Shown: positions 23,438 through 34,469 of the stretch, piece after piece
How positions within the stretch are numbered: position 1 is the stretch's first letter
How the letters are laid out: every line of letters starts with the position of its first letter
From: Glutinoglossum americanum
Taxonomy: Eukaryota > Ascomycota > Geoglossomycetes > Geoglossales > Geoglossaceae
Assembly (NCBI GenBank): GCA_020080175.1
Contig: JAGHQL010000081.1
Span: forward strand, 1-64,000
Length of the DNA stretch: 64,000 bases
Direction: 5' to 3'
Position numbers and translations under genes: made by a program
Notes under the pieces: model-generated
Databases searched by the model: none
Told to the model about the DNA's origin: nothing
The model's input: the letters and a program-made list of their open reading frames with translations, nothing else

Positions 23438-24276
23438 TCTGCTCATGGGGATATGCATCGCGTTTTATGCTTCAGTTTCGAAAGGCCCGCTTGTAGCGAT
23501 TAATCAATAATTTTTAAAGATCGGCTGGGCTTCTTTCTTGACCCGTCGAATCGAAGTAAATCCCAAAGCATTATCCTGAGGTATGCCCAACACCGAGCGA
23601 TTACGCAACGCTTTGCGCTAAACGACCTCGAATTATATGGAGTTGGGACCCGCTCATCCTCCACCGCGATGACATCTCTATTGTTAGAGGGACTCCACCC
23701 CCCACTCAAGGTTGTAAGGTTATGCACTACTTGCATGCACAATATCTCAGGTTTTGGACAAAGTCCTCGGCACAACACGTAGCGAAAGCAGATTCTAGTA
23801 TCCTGGACGCTGGGGAAAGCCTCGCAGTGGGCTCTGATGAGTGCTCTACGGGCCCAGTGGGCTCTTGCTCGAGCCCACATGACAATTGGCGAAGTGCTGA
23901 ATGACGCATCTGGATTTTCCGTTAGTGAGGCTGCTGTGTTTCTGGGCAATATTTTCCGGCGATGAGCATTGTTTAGTGTTCGTTGACAGGGCGACCGGAA
24001 TTTTTCTCGGACACAGCCGGGTTGTTCGCTGAGATTTTTTTTCTTTTCCGTCTAACCCAATTTAGCATTTTCAGGCTTGGTAGAAAAGTCTCTCGCCTAG
24101 CCGACTTTTCTCACACTCCCTTCCTCTTTCTTAAGCTGCCTCCATCTCTCATCCTTCATCCCTTCATCTTCCTATCGACAGGTCGAAGGCGTCGCGAACT
24201 TCGCTCATTAAACATCTCCCCTCAATCCTTTGTCTTAACTTGTTTTCTAAGCCTGTGCTTTTGATCAATCGCCAAG
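23438..24276. promoter_or_regulatory. Upstream region of the ADP/ATP carrier gene
   Basis: This 839-bp gap holds the GH3 3' flank and the carrier promoter. The last 200 bases before the start codon are CT-rich (CTCCCTTCCTCTTTC and similar), typical of strongly expressed fungal genes. A perfect 8-bp inverted repeat, GTGGGCTC/GAGCCCAC with a 6-base spacer, lies at 23857-23878. Confidence 0.55.
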
Positions 24277-25869
24277 ATGAGCGACGTGAAAAAGCAGTCC
24301 GTTATGGGCATGCCGGTAAGACCATTCTAAACACCTTGCATCTTCATCGACCATCTACCTCAGGACTCGAGAGTGGCGCGGCACTTCATTCTGCCTTGTG
24401 GTCAATCGCTCGTGAGAGCATTGACCTCAGAGAGATGAAAGACGGTGTTACCTCGATGGGTTCCCGAACTTGATAGGTGTCGTAAAAAAATTCTTCCGAT
24501 GAAGTTCGGCTCGGTTGGCTAATCAAGCTCGTCTTTTTCTACAGCCATTTATGGTCGACTTCCTAAGTATGTTGCTCCTGTTTTACCGACTATTTGACAA
24601 AAAAAAATCTGATTCCTATTCGATAATCTTGATTGGATGGAGACCTTTTGAGGCTGACTTGGGTGTTCAGTGGGTGGTGTCTCTGCTGCCGTCTCCAAGA
24701 CCGCCGCCGCCCCCATCGAGCGTGTCAAGCTTTTGATCCAGAATCAGGTATGTGCTACGAGTCCCAAAGTTCTAACCTTGCATTGCCAAGCTCTCCTCTG
24801 CGGCTATCTTCCAAGCGGGTCCCGTTTTTCGTAGGGAGTGCTTAAAGCTAATGTATACTCGAATGGCATTAGGATGAGATGCTTAAGACTGGTCGTCTAG
24901 ATCGAAAATATAATGGCATTACCGACTGCTTTAGGCGTACGATCCAGGCGGAGGGTTCGTTGAACTTACCATCATAGATTTGACGAGGAACAGCTTATAG
25001 CTAACTTCTATAAAAAGGTGTTGTCTCACTGTGGCGTGGTAATACTGCCAATGTTATCCGTTACTTCCCTACTCAGGCTCTCAACTTTGCCTTCCGTGAC
25101 AAGTTCAAGGCTATGTTCAACTTTAAGAAGGATCGTGACGGATATGCTAAGTGGATGGCGGGCAACTTGGCTTCCGGTGGTGTAGGTTTTTCAGTTTGCT
25201 ATATGTTTTATGGGAAATCTGCCACTGACTCACCATCTAGGCTGCCGGTGCAACCTCGTTGCTCTTTGTTTACTCTCTGGATTATGCCCGTACTCGTCTT
25301 GCCAATGATGCCAAGTCAGCCAAGAAGGGTGGTGAGCGTCAATTCAACGGGCTCGTCGATGTCTACAAGAAGACTCTTGCGTCTGATGGCATTGGTGGTC
25401 TCTACCGTGGTTTTGGTCCCTCTGTCCTTGGAATAATCGTGTACCGTGGTCTCTACTTCGGAATGTACGATTCTATCAAGCCCGTTGTTCTGGTCGGTCC
25501 TCTCGAAGGCTCCTTTGCTGCTTCTTTCCTCTTAGGTTGGGCCGTCACCACGGGTGCTGGCATTGCTTCCTACCCCCTGGATACCATTCGTAGACGTATG
25601 ATGATGACTTCTGGCGAGGTGAGTGCCACACATGTACCTTCGATTTTAATTGTTTCTAACAGAGGTTGATACGTTACATCTAGGCCGTCAAGTATAAGTC
25701 ATCATTCGATGCTGGAAAGCAAATTATCGCTAAGGAAGGTGTTCGGTCGCTCTTCAAGGGCGCTGGTGCCAACATTCTCCGCGGTGTCGCTGGTGCTGGT
25801 GTGCTTTCGTTGTACGACAAGTTCCAGGTCCTTCTCTTTGGAAAAGCCTTCAAGGGTGGTTCGGGTTAA
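24277..25869 (+). CDS. AAC: Mitochondrial ADP/ATP carrier
   Basis: Exchanges ADP for ATP across the mitochondrial inner membrane. Seven exons: 24277-24315, 24545-24566, 24671-24747, 24873-24954, 25018-25181, 25241-25618 and 25684-25869, giving 315 residues, the family norm. It has three mitochondrial-carrier repeats with [24 protein letters not shown] and [12 protein letters not shown] signatures. The last contains RRRMMM, diagnostic of this carrier. Exon 2 is only 22 nt, coding for PFMVDFL. Phase is consistent at all six introns (229, 104, 125, 63, 59 and 65 nt). The first intron is the longest and sits after 13 codons, a position often linked to high expression in fungi (inference). The gene is intact. 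Confidence 0.96.
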
Positions 25870-26481
25870 GCGAATTTACAAACCGATCTCAAGCTGGCAC
25901 GTCCTGGGATAAACATATAATGGAGCTTTCGAAATAGAGGGTTGTGGTTTATGGTGCGGATGTCGACGGGGGGGCTGCCGTGGTGGTGGGAGCTCTGGTG
26001 GAAGAGAATAAGTTTCCTATTGCTGCTGTACTTTAAACTCAATCTCCCTGATGTTTTTCTTTCAACTCGCATACTGGTTTCCCTCTTGTTTCCGACTTCG
26101 TTCTCTGGTATTTTCGCTCCATGTGACGATAGATTCCGTTGGCGGAGCAGGGTTGACGCTGCGAAAAGACTTGCGCGGAGTGTGAAAAAAAAGGTGGTTC
26201 GAGCTCAATTCTGTATATTTATCTTTTGAAGATGGAAAAACGTGAAGCAGAAGAGAAATCCAGGCACGTGATGAAAGAAGCTCGTGGCGGCATGACGTAA
26301 GGGCATTCATGATGAATATTAGAAGCAAGCTAGACACCATGTCTCTATGGCAGTTTTTAGCCACTCATAGAAGCAACCCCACAACCAACGCCAGCTAGCT
26401 GGGTATATCTCTCTTCAACATAGGATCAATCTGCTAACGGGAATACCAAGTACCTCCACCTACGTACCCCAAGCCTCGTTT
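25870..26481. other. 3' flank of AAC and upstream region of the next gene
   Basis: 612 bp with no supported gene. The first half is the carrier's 3' untranslated region and terminator area; the rest is the likely promoter of the disordered-protein gene at 26482. No notable repeat was seen. Confidence 0.5.
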
Positions 26482-27231
26482 ATGATGGAAGGAATTCCCC
26501 AGAGTCCCTTAACGGCCGCTGCGAAAGCCTCCGGCTTAACCCCGGAAACCGCCGCTGCCCCAACACAGAGTTCGCGACAAGTCCCGGGTTCCAATACAGC
26601 GACTACTACTTCTACTACTACTGCGGAGAGCTCATACCTACCCGCTCGTCCAGGCGCCGCACCTGCCCCAGCTCCTACAGGCTCTATGTATAGAACGGCG
26701 TCGGGACTTTTGCCTACCGAGACAACGTCTAATGGAGGACCTCCATCTCCTCAGCCAGGCGCTGTCCCTGTTCCGTTTCCTGCTGCTACAAGAGCGGAAG
26801 GTGCATATGCACCTCAACTACCCCAACAGCAAGCCAGTCCAACAGCTGCTCCACATCCCTACACCCCCCAAATACCCCTCACCTCACCTACCACACGTGC
26901 AAACTACCCCGCCCAGCCACCCGGCTCCACAACTAGCAGGGCTGAACCAGACAGCCCTCGAAGCTTCACCTCACCCGTCTGCTTCGTTCAATATGACACA
27001 CCCACGCACACTCAGTCCGAGAATCACAATGAGAGCAACCACGTTCGAAGACGCAGTACCGGCCACCCCTCGGGCTATGTGCAGAATCCATATGCAGATG
27101 AGCCATTGCCTAGTCGACGAACTTATGATGGAGAGGAGGGAGTTTGGGAAACAGCGAAGAGATGGGTGAGGACTGCGGGTGAGAAGGTCGGAGAGGCGGA
27201 GAGTGAGGTTTGGAGGAGGATTAACAAGTAA
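26482..27231 (+). CDS. Disordered Pro/Ala/Thr-rich protein with a conserved-looking C-terminal helix, 249 aa
   Basis: A single-exon frame; no function can be assigned. The first 190 residues are rich in Pro, Ala, Ser, Thr and Gln, with little predicted order. The last 45 residues look different: YVQNPYADEPLPSRRTYDGE, then GVWETAKRWVRTAGEKVGE and a charged end, SEVWRRINK. This reads as an amphipathic helix. I recall uncharacterised filamentous-fungal proteins with a similar tail, so the helix is probably the functional part, perhaps binding a membrane or partner. Two Met codons start the frame; either could be used. It is convergent with the NDUFAF5-like gene, with 293 bp between. Confidence 0.7.
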   Translation: MMEGIPQSPLTAAAKASGLTPETAAAPTQSSRQVPGSNTATTTSTTTAESSYLPARPGAAPAPAPTGSMYRTASGLLPTETTSNGGPPSPQPGAVPVPFPAATRAEGAYAPQLPQQQASPTAAPHPYTPQIPLTSPTTRANYPAQPPGSTTSRAEPDSPRSFTSPVCFVQYDTPTHTQSENHNESNHVRRRSTGHPSGYVQNPYADEPLPSRRTYDGEEGVWETAKRWVRTAGEKVGEAESEVWRRINK

Positions 27232-27524
27232 GAGGAGGGCATTTTTATTTGATTGATAGCAATGAGGATTAAATGGATCGCTTTGTGGGGTCTCCGGCGT
27301 TTTTGGGAGCTTCGGATTTGAAGTTTGGGTTGGAGAGGCGAGAGTACGTGAGCGAATGACATTGTTTTACTCTAGTCGGGTGGGTTCAGCGCCTTTCCGA
27401 GTCTGAATTCCCATACGCATGTATTATTATAGGGGATCTCAGCATGGTTTCCCCTATCAGAGTATTCGTGCGCGAATAACCAATGCCACTCTGTCAGCTG
27501 CAAGGGAGACCCAGAGAGCGAATC

Positions 27525-28677
27525 TCACGAGTTCTTATCACCTCCCTCCAAGACATCCTTTAGATTAGCCTGTCCGCTCCCTCTAGGCAGGGGCTTCGCC
27601 TGGTTCGGCCCCTCCTTCCAGCCAATCATATAGATTAATCGAAACGTCGCCGGTAGGCTCCCATCCTCGTTCCCATGCAACTCCCTATATATCGCCTCAC
27701 CCGCCACCAACACACCCCGCTGGATCCCGCCCATCTCACGCCCCAGCACCGCATTACTCTCACCCATCGCCTGGAGATCTGTCATCAGCGCAAAAGAAGT
27801 CGGGTAGTCGACGATGATGTCATCAACGTCCACGGTGAGCATCTTAAAGCCCGCTCGCTGTAACAGACCGCCTATGTCACGGACGTCTGCGAGTGGGGAA
27901 ACGTGTGGGCTCAAGCCGCCACGGCGGTCCATCTCAGCGAGCTGGAAGGAAGTGCGGAGCTCGTAGAGGGAGTCACCGCCTAGCATGGCGGCTATGAAAG
28001 GCGCGTCGGGCTTGAGGATGTTGTTTACTTGGGAGAGAAGGGAGGGGAGGTCGTTAACCCAGTGAAGGGAGAAGGAGCTGAGGACTGCATCGAAGGTGTT
28101 GGCTGCGTAGGGGAGAGTTTCTTCATCTTGAAGGACGTCACGGGTTATGGATATTAGCGAGTTGAAGGGAAGGGAGGCATCGCGATGGAGTAGGGTTGGG
28201 GACGAATCAGCGGCCGTAAGGTGCGTGATACGAGTCGAGAGGGGTAGAGAGGATGGCTTTGAGGGGTCTGGATCTGGGTTTGGAAGTGTGAGTGCCCGCG
28301 CGATGTTTGCGGCGTTGGCGCCCAGGTCGAGGACGTGGGGGAATGTGCGTTTGATGTCCTGAGTGTATTTGACTCCGTGGTGAGCAATCGTAGGCTAGGA
28401 ATATTCTGCCATTGATCCCCGAGACAAACACACATCAAAGACCTACAAGAAGCCGCTCAACGAGCCGAGAAGCCACTTCGTCCCGAAGATAATCCACCCT
28501 CCTGCTCATTTCCACATCCTTCGCGGCCCGTTCCCGCTGGAGGAACTTAGTGTGCCGGTTGAAAACTTGGAGCGTTGGCACGCCTGGAGCTGCAGTCGCA
28601 TAGCTTTGCCATGGGACATGTCGTCGGCGGAGGGCTGGGCTGGGGATAAACGGCCGGAGGGATGGAGGTTTCATCAT
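27525..28677 (-). CDS. NDUFAF5-like mitochondrial methyltransferase-fold protein, complex I assembly
   Basis: Homologue of NDUFAF5, a class I methyltransferase-fold protein needed for early assembly of mitochondrial complex I; human NDUFAF5 hydroxylates an arginine of NDUFS7. Two exons, 28677-28447 and 28358-27525, give 354 residues. The 88-nt intron joins VERLL to DIKRTFPHVLDLGANAANIA in phase 0. The Arg-rich N-terminus (LRPFIPSPALRRRHVPW) looks like a mitochondrial targeting sequence. Family landmarks: the SAM-binding-like LDLGANAANIAR, FDAVLSSFSLHWVNDLP, LGGDSLYELRTSFQLAE, GGLSPHVSPLADVRDIG and DDIIVDYPTSFALMTDLQAM. Its start lies 244 bp from the divergent dynactin p62 start, so the two probably share a promoter region. 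Confidence 0.93.
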
Positions 28678-28921
28678 TTGGGGTGTAAGCAGTAGTTGTT
28701 GGTAGATTAAACAGGTTGAGCCAGTGACGTCCTAGCAGCAGAGCCGCATCTTTCTTGGCATCAATTCATGGGGAATATCAAACACCATACAAACAATACA
28801 GGTTAGAATAATAAGAACGAATTATTCATTTCCTACCCGGAAATTTTACGGTAGATTAATAGCATTGAAGGTGCATGATAATACTTGAGCCACATCTTTT
28901 CTTGCTTTCAATTGTCTAATC

Positions 28922-30918
28922 ATGTCCCGTCCCTTTCCATACACATACATCTCGTGTCCATGCACTGATACATCGACCCCGGTTTGTCTGTCGAAGCGGC
29001 GTGGTGTTGACGAGGTGACGAGGAATTTGGCAAAGACACCGCTGGGTGCTGGAGATGATGCCGAGGAGGAGGAAGAGAGGACGTTTGACCCTCGTTCCCC
29101 GCGATCGAATTATTCGTTGTACCCGCTTGAGCATCTTCTTTATTGCGAAGACTGTCACCAGATCCGATGTCCGAGATGCGTATTGGATGAGATAGTCTGC
29201 TGGTTTTGTCCGAACTGTCTGTTTGAGGTTTCGAGTACTATGGTCAAGATGGAGGGGAACAGGTATGACCCGGCTGCATTTCCCATTTCATCCTTGCCTC
29301 GCCATGGACAATAGTTTTGCTCCCTTTTTGTTGAGAATTTGCTAACCTGCGGCCCCGCAGATGCAATCGGAATTGTTATTCCTGCCCAATATGTACCTCG
29401 CCCCTCGCTGTCACCCCAGTGGCACTTGACGGGAAATTAAAACAGGAACGCTACACACTCCATTGTTCTTACTGCAGCTGGAACACTTCGGACATTGGGA
29501 TTTTATTTGACAGACCGAGCAACATCACACACCAGCTGGAGAGGGTTGCAAATGGGGGAGTCCCTGGCTTCGCGGAAGAGAGAGCACAGGCCCGCAAGAA
29601 GGTGATTGCGGGGGAAGATATCCCCGAGGGGTTTGCATGGGATGTGGACCTCACACCTGACGAGCGGTTTGGAAAGCTGAAGCATTTTTACCTAACGCAG
29701 TTAGTGAATAGCTCTTCGTCTTCCAATTCGCTTGACCTCTCAAATAGCTACGGGTATGGGTCACCAGGAGCACTATCTCGAATCATGGGACTTTATTCCG
29801 GCATTACGGGGTATGGAAACAAAAAGTCGAAAGCAAGGTCGATGCCGATGAGAGAAGCGTCTACAGTTGCTGACGGACTGAAATTACTTGAGCGTGACGA
29901 AAGTGTCATCGAGAAGATGAAACAGGCCAAGTGGGATGACAGTGGGTATTCTTGCTCCATAAGCTTAGAACAGCTAAACTGATTTACGATCCTATAAAGC
30001 GACTAGTCTGTCCCAGCGTGCTGAGCAGAGGTACCCTCATCGGTTCTTGTCGTAAGTCCTATCGTCATCTCTGAAGCCTCGCGGGAGAAGCCATTAATAG
30101 GACAAATCACCATCGGTTCAGAGATATCCGACCAGTACCGGTTCTCTTGCGGACGAAGCGTTCAAAACGCTGCAAATCATGTAGACATATCCTCGTGAAA
30201 CCCGAGTCTAAAGTCCAAACGACAAGGTTTAGAATAAGGCTTGTGGCATTGTATGTCCTGAAATCCATCGCGCAAGTGAGCTCTGTATTGACTATCACAC
30301 TACAGAAACTATATCCCAACAATGAATCTTCGCCAACTTCAGCCAATATTAAAAGACTACAATGCGCTTCCTCCACTTAAGCCCATCCAATTCCTGCTTA
30401 CTCTTCACAACCCCCTTTTTGATCCAATCCGGATTACGCTCGCCACGCCCTCTCATACACCAGGCCGATTCGCCTCAAAGGTCACAATACTGTGTCCTGA
30501 ATTTGAAATCGGAGCCAACACCGACGTCTGGGACGAGGCTCTCAGTACCGGCAGCAAAGAAAAGCGGCGAACCAAAGCGGAATCCTCTGAGGGCCAAGCA
30601 GAAGCCGGGAAGATCTGGGAGAAAGGAAGGAATTGGACAACTGTTGTCTTGGAAGTTGTGCCTGCGAGCCTGGATCCGACGCCGAAGCTTCCTAGCCTCC
30701 CGGAGGAAACCGAGCAAGAATCTACCACCGAAGACACGGTTCTCGAGGAAGACGATGATGTATTAGAAATCCCTCTGTTTGTTCACGCAGAGTACGAAAC
30801 GGAAGCAGCAGCTGATGGTAGCGGTGGTGTCGCTGGAGCCGAGAAGGAAAAGGAGAAGAGGGAATTGGCGTATTGGTGTGTTCTTGGTGTTGGGAGGATA
30901 GCTCATTCTGCGTCATGA
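28922..30918 (+). CDS. Dynactin subunit 4 (p62)
   Basis: Pointed-end component of the dynactin complex, the dynein cofactor. Five exons: 28922-29262, 29361-29945, 30007-30051, 30122-30250 and 30306-30918, giving 570 residues. The N-terminal half has the expected cysteine pairs for zinc binding: CEDCHQIRCPRC, CWFCPNC, CNRNCYSCPIC and CSYCSW. A later RSKRCKSCRHILVKPESKV matches the second Cys-rich segment of p62. All four junctions keep frame, and three downstream junctions were chosen because they restore this text. Exon 3 is 45 nt. Intron 2 (29946-30006) needs the second of two nearby AG acceptors, since the first would bring an immediate stop. The C-terminus carries an acidic, Glu-rich linker. 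Confidence 0.93.
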
Positions 30919-31576
30919 TAAATATCCTAATTTCTCCATATTAAAAAAAATTAGAATTATATCCCTCGGCCAATAAAGTTCATAGATGCCCCACCCTAAT
31001 CTTGGGAATAGGGTGAAACCCTTTTTTTATTAATCGTTTTATGACTCGTGTCAGTTATTGGATGGTTCGTATTCGAAGGATTTAGGAGTTAGTATAGCGG
31101 GAGCTACCCATCAAACCTCTTTTCTTCAGGTATTTTTGCCTCCGTTGGAGAAACCCCACCCTTTCAACTTCACCGTTACTGGCATATCCTGCAATAATCG
31201 ATTTCCATCCTTGGCAAATCAGCACGCCCAGACCCAGCAAGCAGGCGCGAAGCATTGTTTGGGTGACGGCGACAGCTATGCTAGTATTTAGGGGTCAGGG
31301 GGGGGGGGGCCGAGAGAACGCTCTATGCATTGCCGTATTATTATTTCCGAGTGTAGAGAGACAAGCTATGGAGGAGGTCAAAAATTAAGTCCTCCCGACT
31401 ACCCTCCTAAGGGAGGGAAACGCTAAAACGCCACTGTGAGAAAACTCCTCTCTAGTAAAGATGCTAAAGACAAGTGAAGAGAGGTAATGCACATCCGACT
31501 CGACAGTAGTATGCTACTAGCCCCCGAAGGTGAAGCCTCAATATGTATACGATGCACAAGACGCCATTAGAAAAGC
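30919..31576. other. Region between convergent dynactin p62 and Vam7-like genes
   Basis: 658 bp holding the two 3' flanks. It contains an A run at 30942-30950, a T run at 31021-31028 and a 12-base G run at 31298-31309. No gene is supported. Confidence 0.5.
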
Positions 31577-32746
31577 TCACGAAATCTTCCCAACCCTCTT
31601 CTTCGCCACGTCCAACTTGCCCTTCAGCCGATCCGCATCCTCGTCCACGAGCCCCAGAAGCTCATTCTGCAACACCAGCTCCTCATTAACCGCAACGCCC
31701 AGCTCCCTCAACCTCGAAATGCCCTTCCTCAGCTCCTCGACGCTCTGGTCCTGATCCCGGATCACCTGCCTCTGCAGTTGCAGCACACCCTCATTATCCA
31801 ACTCGCGCGTCTTGTCCGTCTCCGGTAATGGGGCTCCTAGGATACGGCCTCCTCGGCCGGGGCCAGTAAGCCCGCCACCGCCACCAAGAGTGGATTGGGA
31901 GGAGTTAGGGGAGGAGAAGAGATTTGAGCGCTCTTGGATCGTTGCTGCTACTCCAGCACCAATAGCAGAAGAAGTACCGCTGTTCTTGAGGGACATGGAG
32001 TTTGCTAGGGCTTCTAGTCCTTCTTTTTCCTTGCGGGCTGTGGCAAGGAGGTCTCGGCGGCGGCGGATCTCGCCTTCCCCTAGTTTCTCGACGCTACTAC
32101 TTCCGCCGTCGTCACCCCATTCTCCCGGCTCGGAGATGGCTCGTAACCCTAATTCTAGGGCCAGTATCATGCCGCCTGCCTTGACGAGAAAGCGCTTCGC
32201 GGCTGCAGAGCTCTCATGTTGACCTTGTGCTGTAGTGGCCTGGTCTCTCCTCGCGAGATGCAGCCGCGCATCATGGAGGTGCGATTTCAGATCTCGGTGG
32301 CAATCCAGCCAAACGGTCGGGTCCGTGATAGGCGCGCCTCCTCCCGCAGGCGAGACCAGGGTTCCATGAAGGTCCCTCGCGCTCAGGGTTGCGGTATTGC
32401 TGGGGAGGTTTAGGAACGCACGCCACGCAGGTGTTGTACGCCAGCGGCCATCGGGTGAGGAGTTGATGGCCCGAAGGTAAGATTCTAGGCCCTGTCTGCG
32501 CTGTTCGGTCAGGGCCGGGGAAGAGGTTGTGCGGGTGAACCAGGACCTTTGGGGGAGTGCGGTTGGTGGGGATGAGCCGGCAAGGGTGGTGAGAGTTTGG
32601 TTGAGGGAGAGGAAGTCGGAATAGCGTTTCTGAACGGTGAAAGAACGAAGGGGGAGGCGGAGGGTAATATTGTAGAGGGTGAAAGGTTTAGAGTCTGTTG
32701 ATGCGGTAGTAGTTGTCGGTATGGAGATCTCGAGAAGAGGTGCCAT
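31577..32746 (-). CDS. Vam7-like vacuolar SNARE with PX domain
   Basis: Soluble Qc-type SNARE acting in homotypic vacuole fusion with HOPS. The N-terminal PX domain (about residues 1-115) binds phosphatidylinositol 3-phosphate; it shows FTVQKRYSDFLSLNQTL, with the Arg-Tyr pair of the lipid-binding motif, and a proline segment around TALPQRSWF. A low-complexity Gly/Ser-rich linker follows. The last 65 residues form a SNARE heptad region, with VLQLQRQVIRDQDQSVEELR and ISRLRELGVAVNEELVLQNE; a Gln-rich layer fits the Q-SNARE class. There is no transmembrane segment, as expected for Vam7. I start at the second Met (MAPLLEISIP, 389 aa); the frame also allows a Met at 32776. Single exon. Confidence 0.9.
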   Translation of the reverse strand: MAPLLEISIPTTTTASTDSKPFTLYNITLRLPLRSFTVQKRYSDFLSLNQTLTTLAGSSPPTALPQRSWFTRTTSSPALTEQRRQGLESYLRAINSSPDGRWRTTPAWRAFLNLPSNTATLSARDLHGTLVSPAGGGAPITDPTVWLDCHRDLKSHLHDARLHLARRDQATTAQGQHESSAAAKRFLVKAGGMILALELGLRAISEPGEWGDDGGSSSVEKLGEGEIRRRRDLLATARKEKEGLEALANSMSLKNSGTSSAIGAGVAATIQERSNLFSSPNSSQSTLGGGGGLTGPGRGGRILGAPLPETDKTRELDNEGVLQLQRQVIRDQDQSVEELRKGISRLRELGVAVNEELVLQNELLGLVDEDADRLKGKLDVAKKRVGKIS

Positions 32747-33221
32747 GATGGCGTGTATACACGGTGTATGAGACAACTTCTTACCAGCCGAGCTGTGTAG
32801 AGGGCGATTGGGTGAGATTACTGGTATTTTCTAAGTGGATCTCTAATATGTTGTGTTGTGGTTCTTTGGTTTGGCAGCTTTCTGGGAAGGGAATCATGCG
32901 AGCAACACGTGACGTCATGCGCTGCAGGCAGCAAAGATTATTTCCCCGCTGCCCTATGCAGACAAAGCACAAAATCGATATATCCGAGGAAGCATCAAGA
33001 ACAAATGCTGCTTGCTGTTGCATGACGGATCCAGTGAGTCATCTCTCAACCCACTTCGGCAGACATCACGGAATGTATCAGATGGATTCAAAAATCTTAT
33101 ATTAATTCAGCAAGCTCTCTTAAGTGGTAGAGCCAACGCGGAGAGAGAAGTAAAGTCTTTTTGGCCGTAGAACACAGTCGCTGGCTGAATTATCAATGAA
33201 AGAAGCCTGCCTCCTTTTGCT
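32747..33221. other. Gap between the Vam7-like and EB1 genes
   Basis: 475 bp holding the Vam7 promoter and EB1 3' flank. Short frames on both strands lack protein-like sequence. Nothing else is seen. Confidence 0.5.
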
Positions 33222-34469
33222 TCAAAAGGTCTCAAGGTCCTCCTGAGTCTCTGCCTCTGCTGGAATCTCAAACCCTTCCTACATCACCAATGTTTGACGT
33301 CAGACCCCTACTTTCTAACCAAAAAGGGGAAGAAAAAAAGAAAAAGAAAAATATCCGGCAACTACTGGTCGACACTCACCTCTGTCGAATACAGGATTCC
33401 CTGGATGTGCTTCACCAGCCCATCTTCGTCAGTTTCGATCTCTGGGTTCAACTCGACCGCCTGTTGCAACAAAAGCTCAATGTCCCGTAACTTGCTAAAG
33501 TAAAAATCTCTCTCCCGCTCAAGTCCAGTTACGCTCTCCTTCAGACTTGAAATTTCCTGTTGCAATGCAGCCGAACTCGCCCCCCCCAAGGGCGTCCGAG
33601 TCCTTGCACCGGCAGCGGTCGGCGTAGTGCCTCGTTTCGCCGCGCCACCCGACCCGCGTGGAGCAGAAGGGGCTGCGGCCGGGGGTGCGCCCGAGGCTTT
33701 TCTTCGTGCAACAGCGTCGTATTCACCGCCGGGATAATATTGATCCCAGTATTTCTTAGACCATTGGAGAAATTCCAGGTTGTCCTGCATTTTGCACTTA
33801 ATTAACTGTTCCACCGGAACCGGACGATCGATTTGATGTTTCGTGAAACAGTCTGAGGGAATCATAAAGCGGTCAGTGCCTTATCGCATGGGCCCAGTAA
33901 TTTTACATGTTCCGAGCGTGCATGGCGGGGCCCCGCCTCCAGAACGCTGGGGACGTAACTTACTCTGTAGAATCTTAAAATTCTGGAGATAGGCGTATTC
34001 TGTGCTGACGTTGAATTTGACTCTCGCCATCGGCACATCCACTGTAATAGAACCAAAGTCTGGTTAGCATTTATTCTGTCTAAGGTCAAGATAGAAAAAA
34101 ACAGGACCACGGGTCAAAACCTACAGTAGACGCTATCAAACACCTGGCAGAACGCAGCACTAACCCAAGTAGAACATATTCCCCTAAGTCAGCCAAAGCA
34201 ACTTAGACTCCCAAGTGTATGATGCAGGACCGCGGTGGAGATAGGGGAGGGCAAAAGAAGCTCTGGCAGGACAGGAATGGTCAAACGCACCCAGTTCCAC
34301 ATTGCTCGACTTTGGTAATATTCAACTGTAGCAGGTTATTCAACCATGCCAGCAGCTCTTGTCTAGGCGCTCACAACGTCAGCACTGAAGTAAACCAAAA
34401 ACACGTGCAGGCATGTTTGATCGGGGTTTTAGTAGTTTGATAGGTTGCACACCTAGATTCACCCATCAT
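33222..34469 (-). CDS. Microtubule plus-end tracking protein EB1 (Bim1/Mal3)
   Basis: Binds growing microtubule ends and recruits other tip proteins. Six exons: 34469-34453, 34362-34291, 34159-34125, 34041-33964, 33852-33380 and 33278-33222, giving 243 residues. The calponin-homology domain fills residues 1-115: ESRQELLAWLNNLLQLN, ITKVEQCGTGAAFCQVFDS, VPMARVKFNVSTEYAYLQNF and NCFTKHQIDRPVPVEQLIKC. An Ala/Pro/Arg linker leads to the EB dimerisation coiled coil (LERERDFYFSKLRDIELLLQ). The protein ends EDLETF, an acidic-aromatic tail like the EEY/F motif that binds CAP-Gly domains. The first coding exon is only 17 nt. An apparent stop at 33362 is read only if the last intron (33279-33379) is retained; splicing restores the proper tail. 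Two adjacent Met codons open the frame. Confidence 0.95.

Noticed and set aside
28207-28438. Minus-strand frames of 74 and 94 residues at the NDUFAF5 locus
   Set aside because: They are other frames of the true second exon, which starts at 28358 after a GTAGGT...CAG intron.
33362-33379. Stop codon that would end EB1 at VSVDQ
   Set aside because: It lies in an intron; splicing at GAG|GTGAGT and joining to 33278 gives the family's EGFEIPAEAE...ETF tail.
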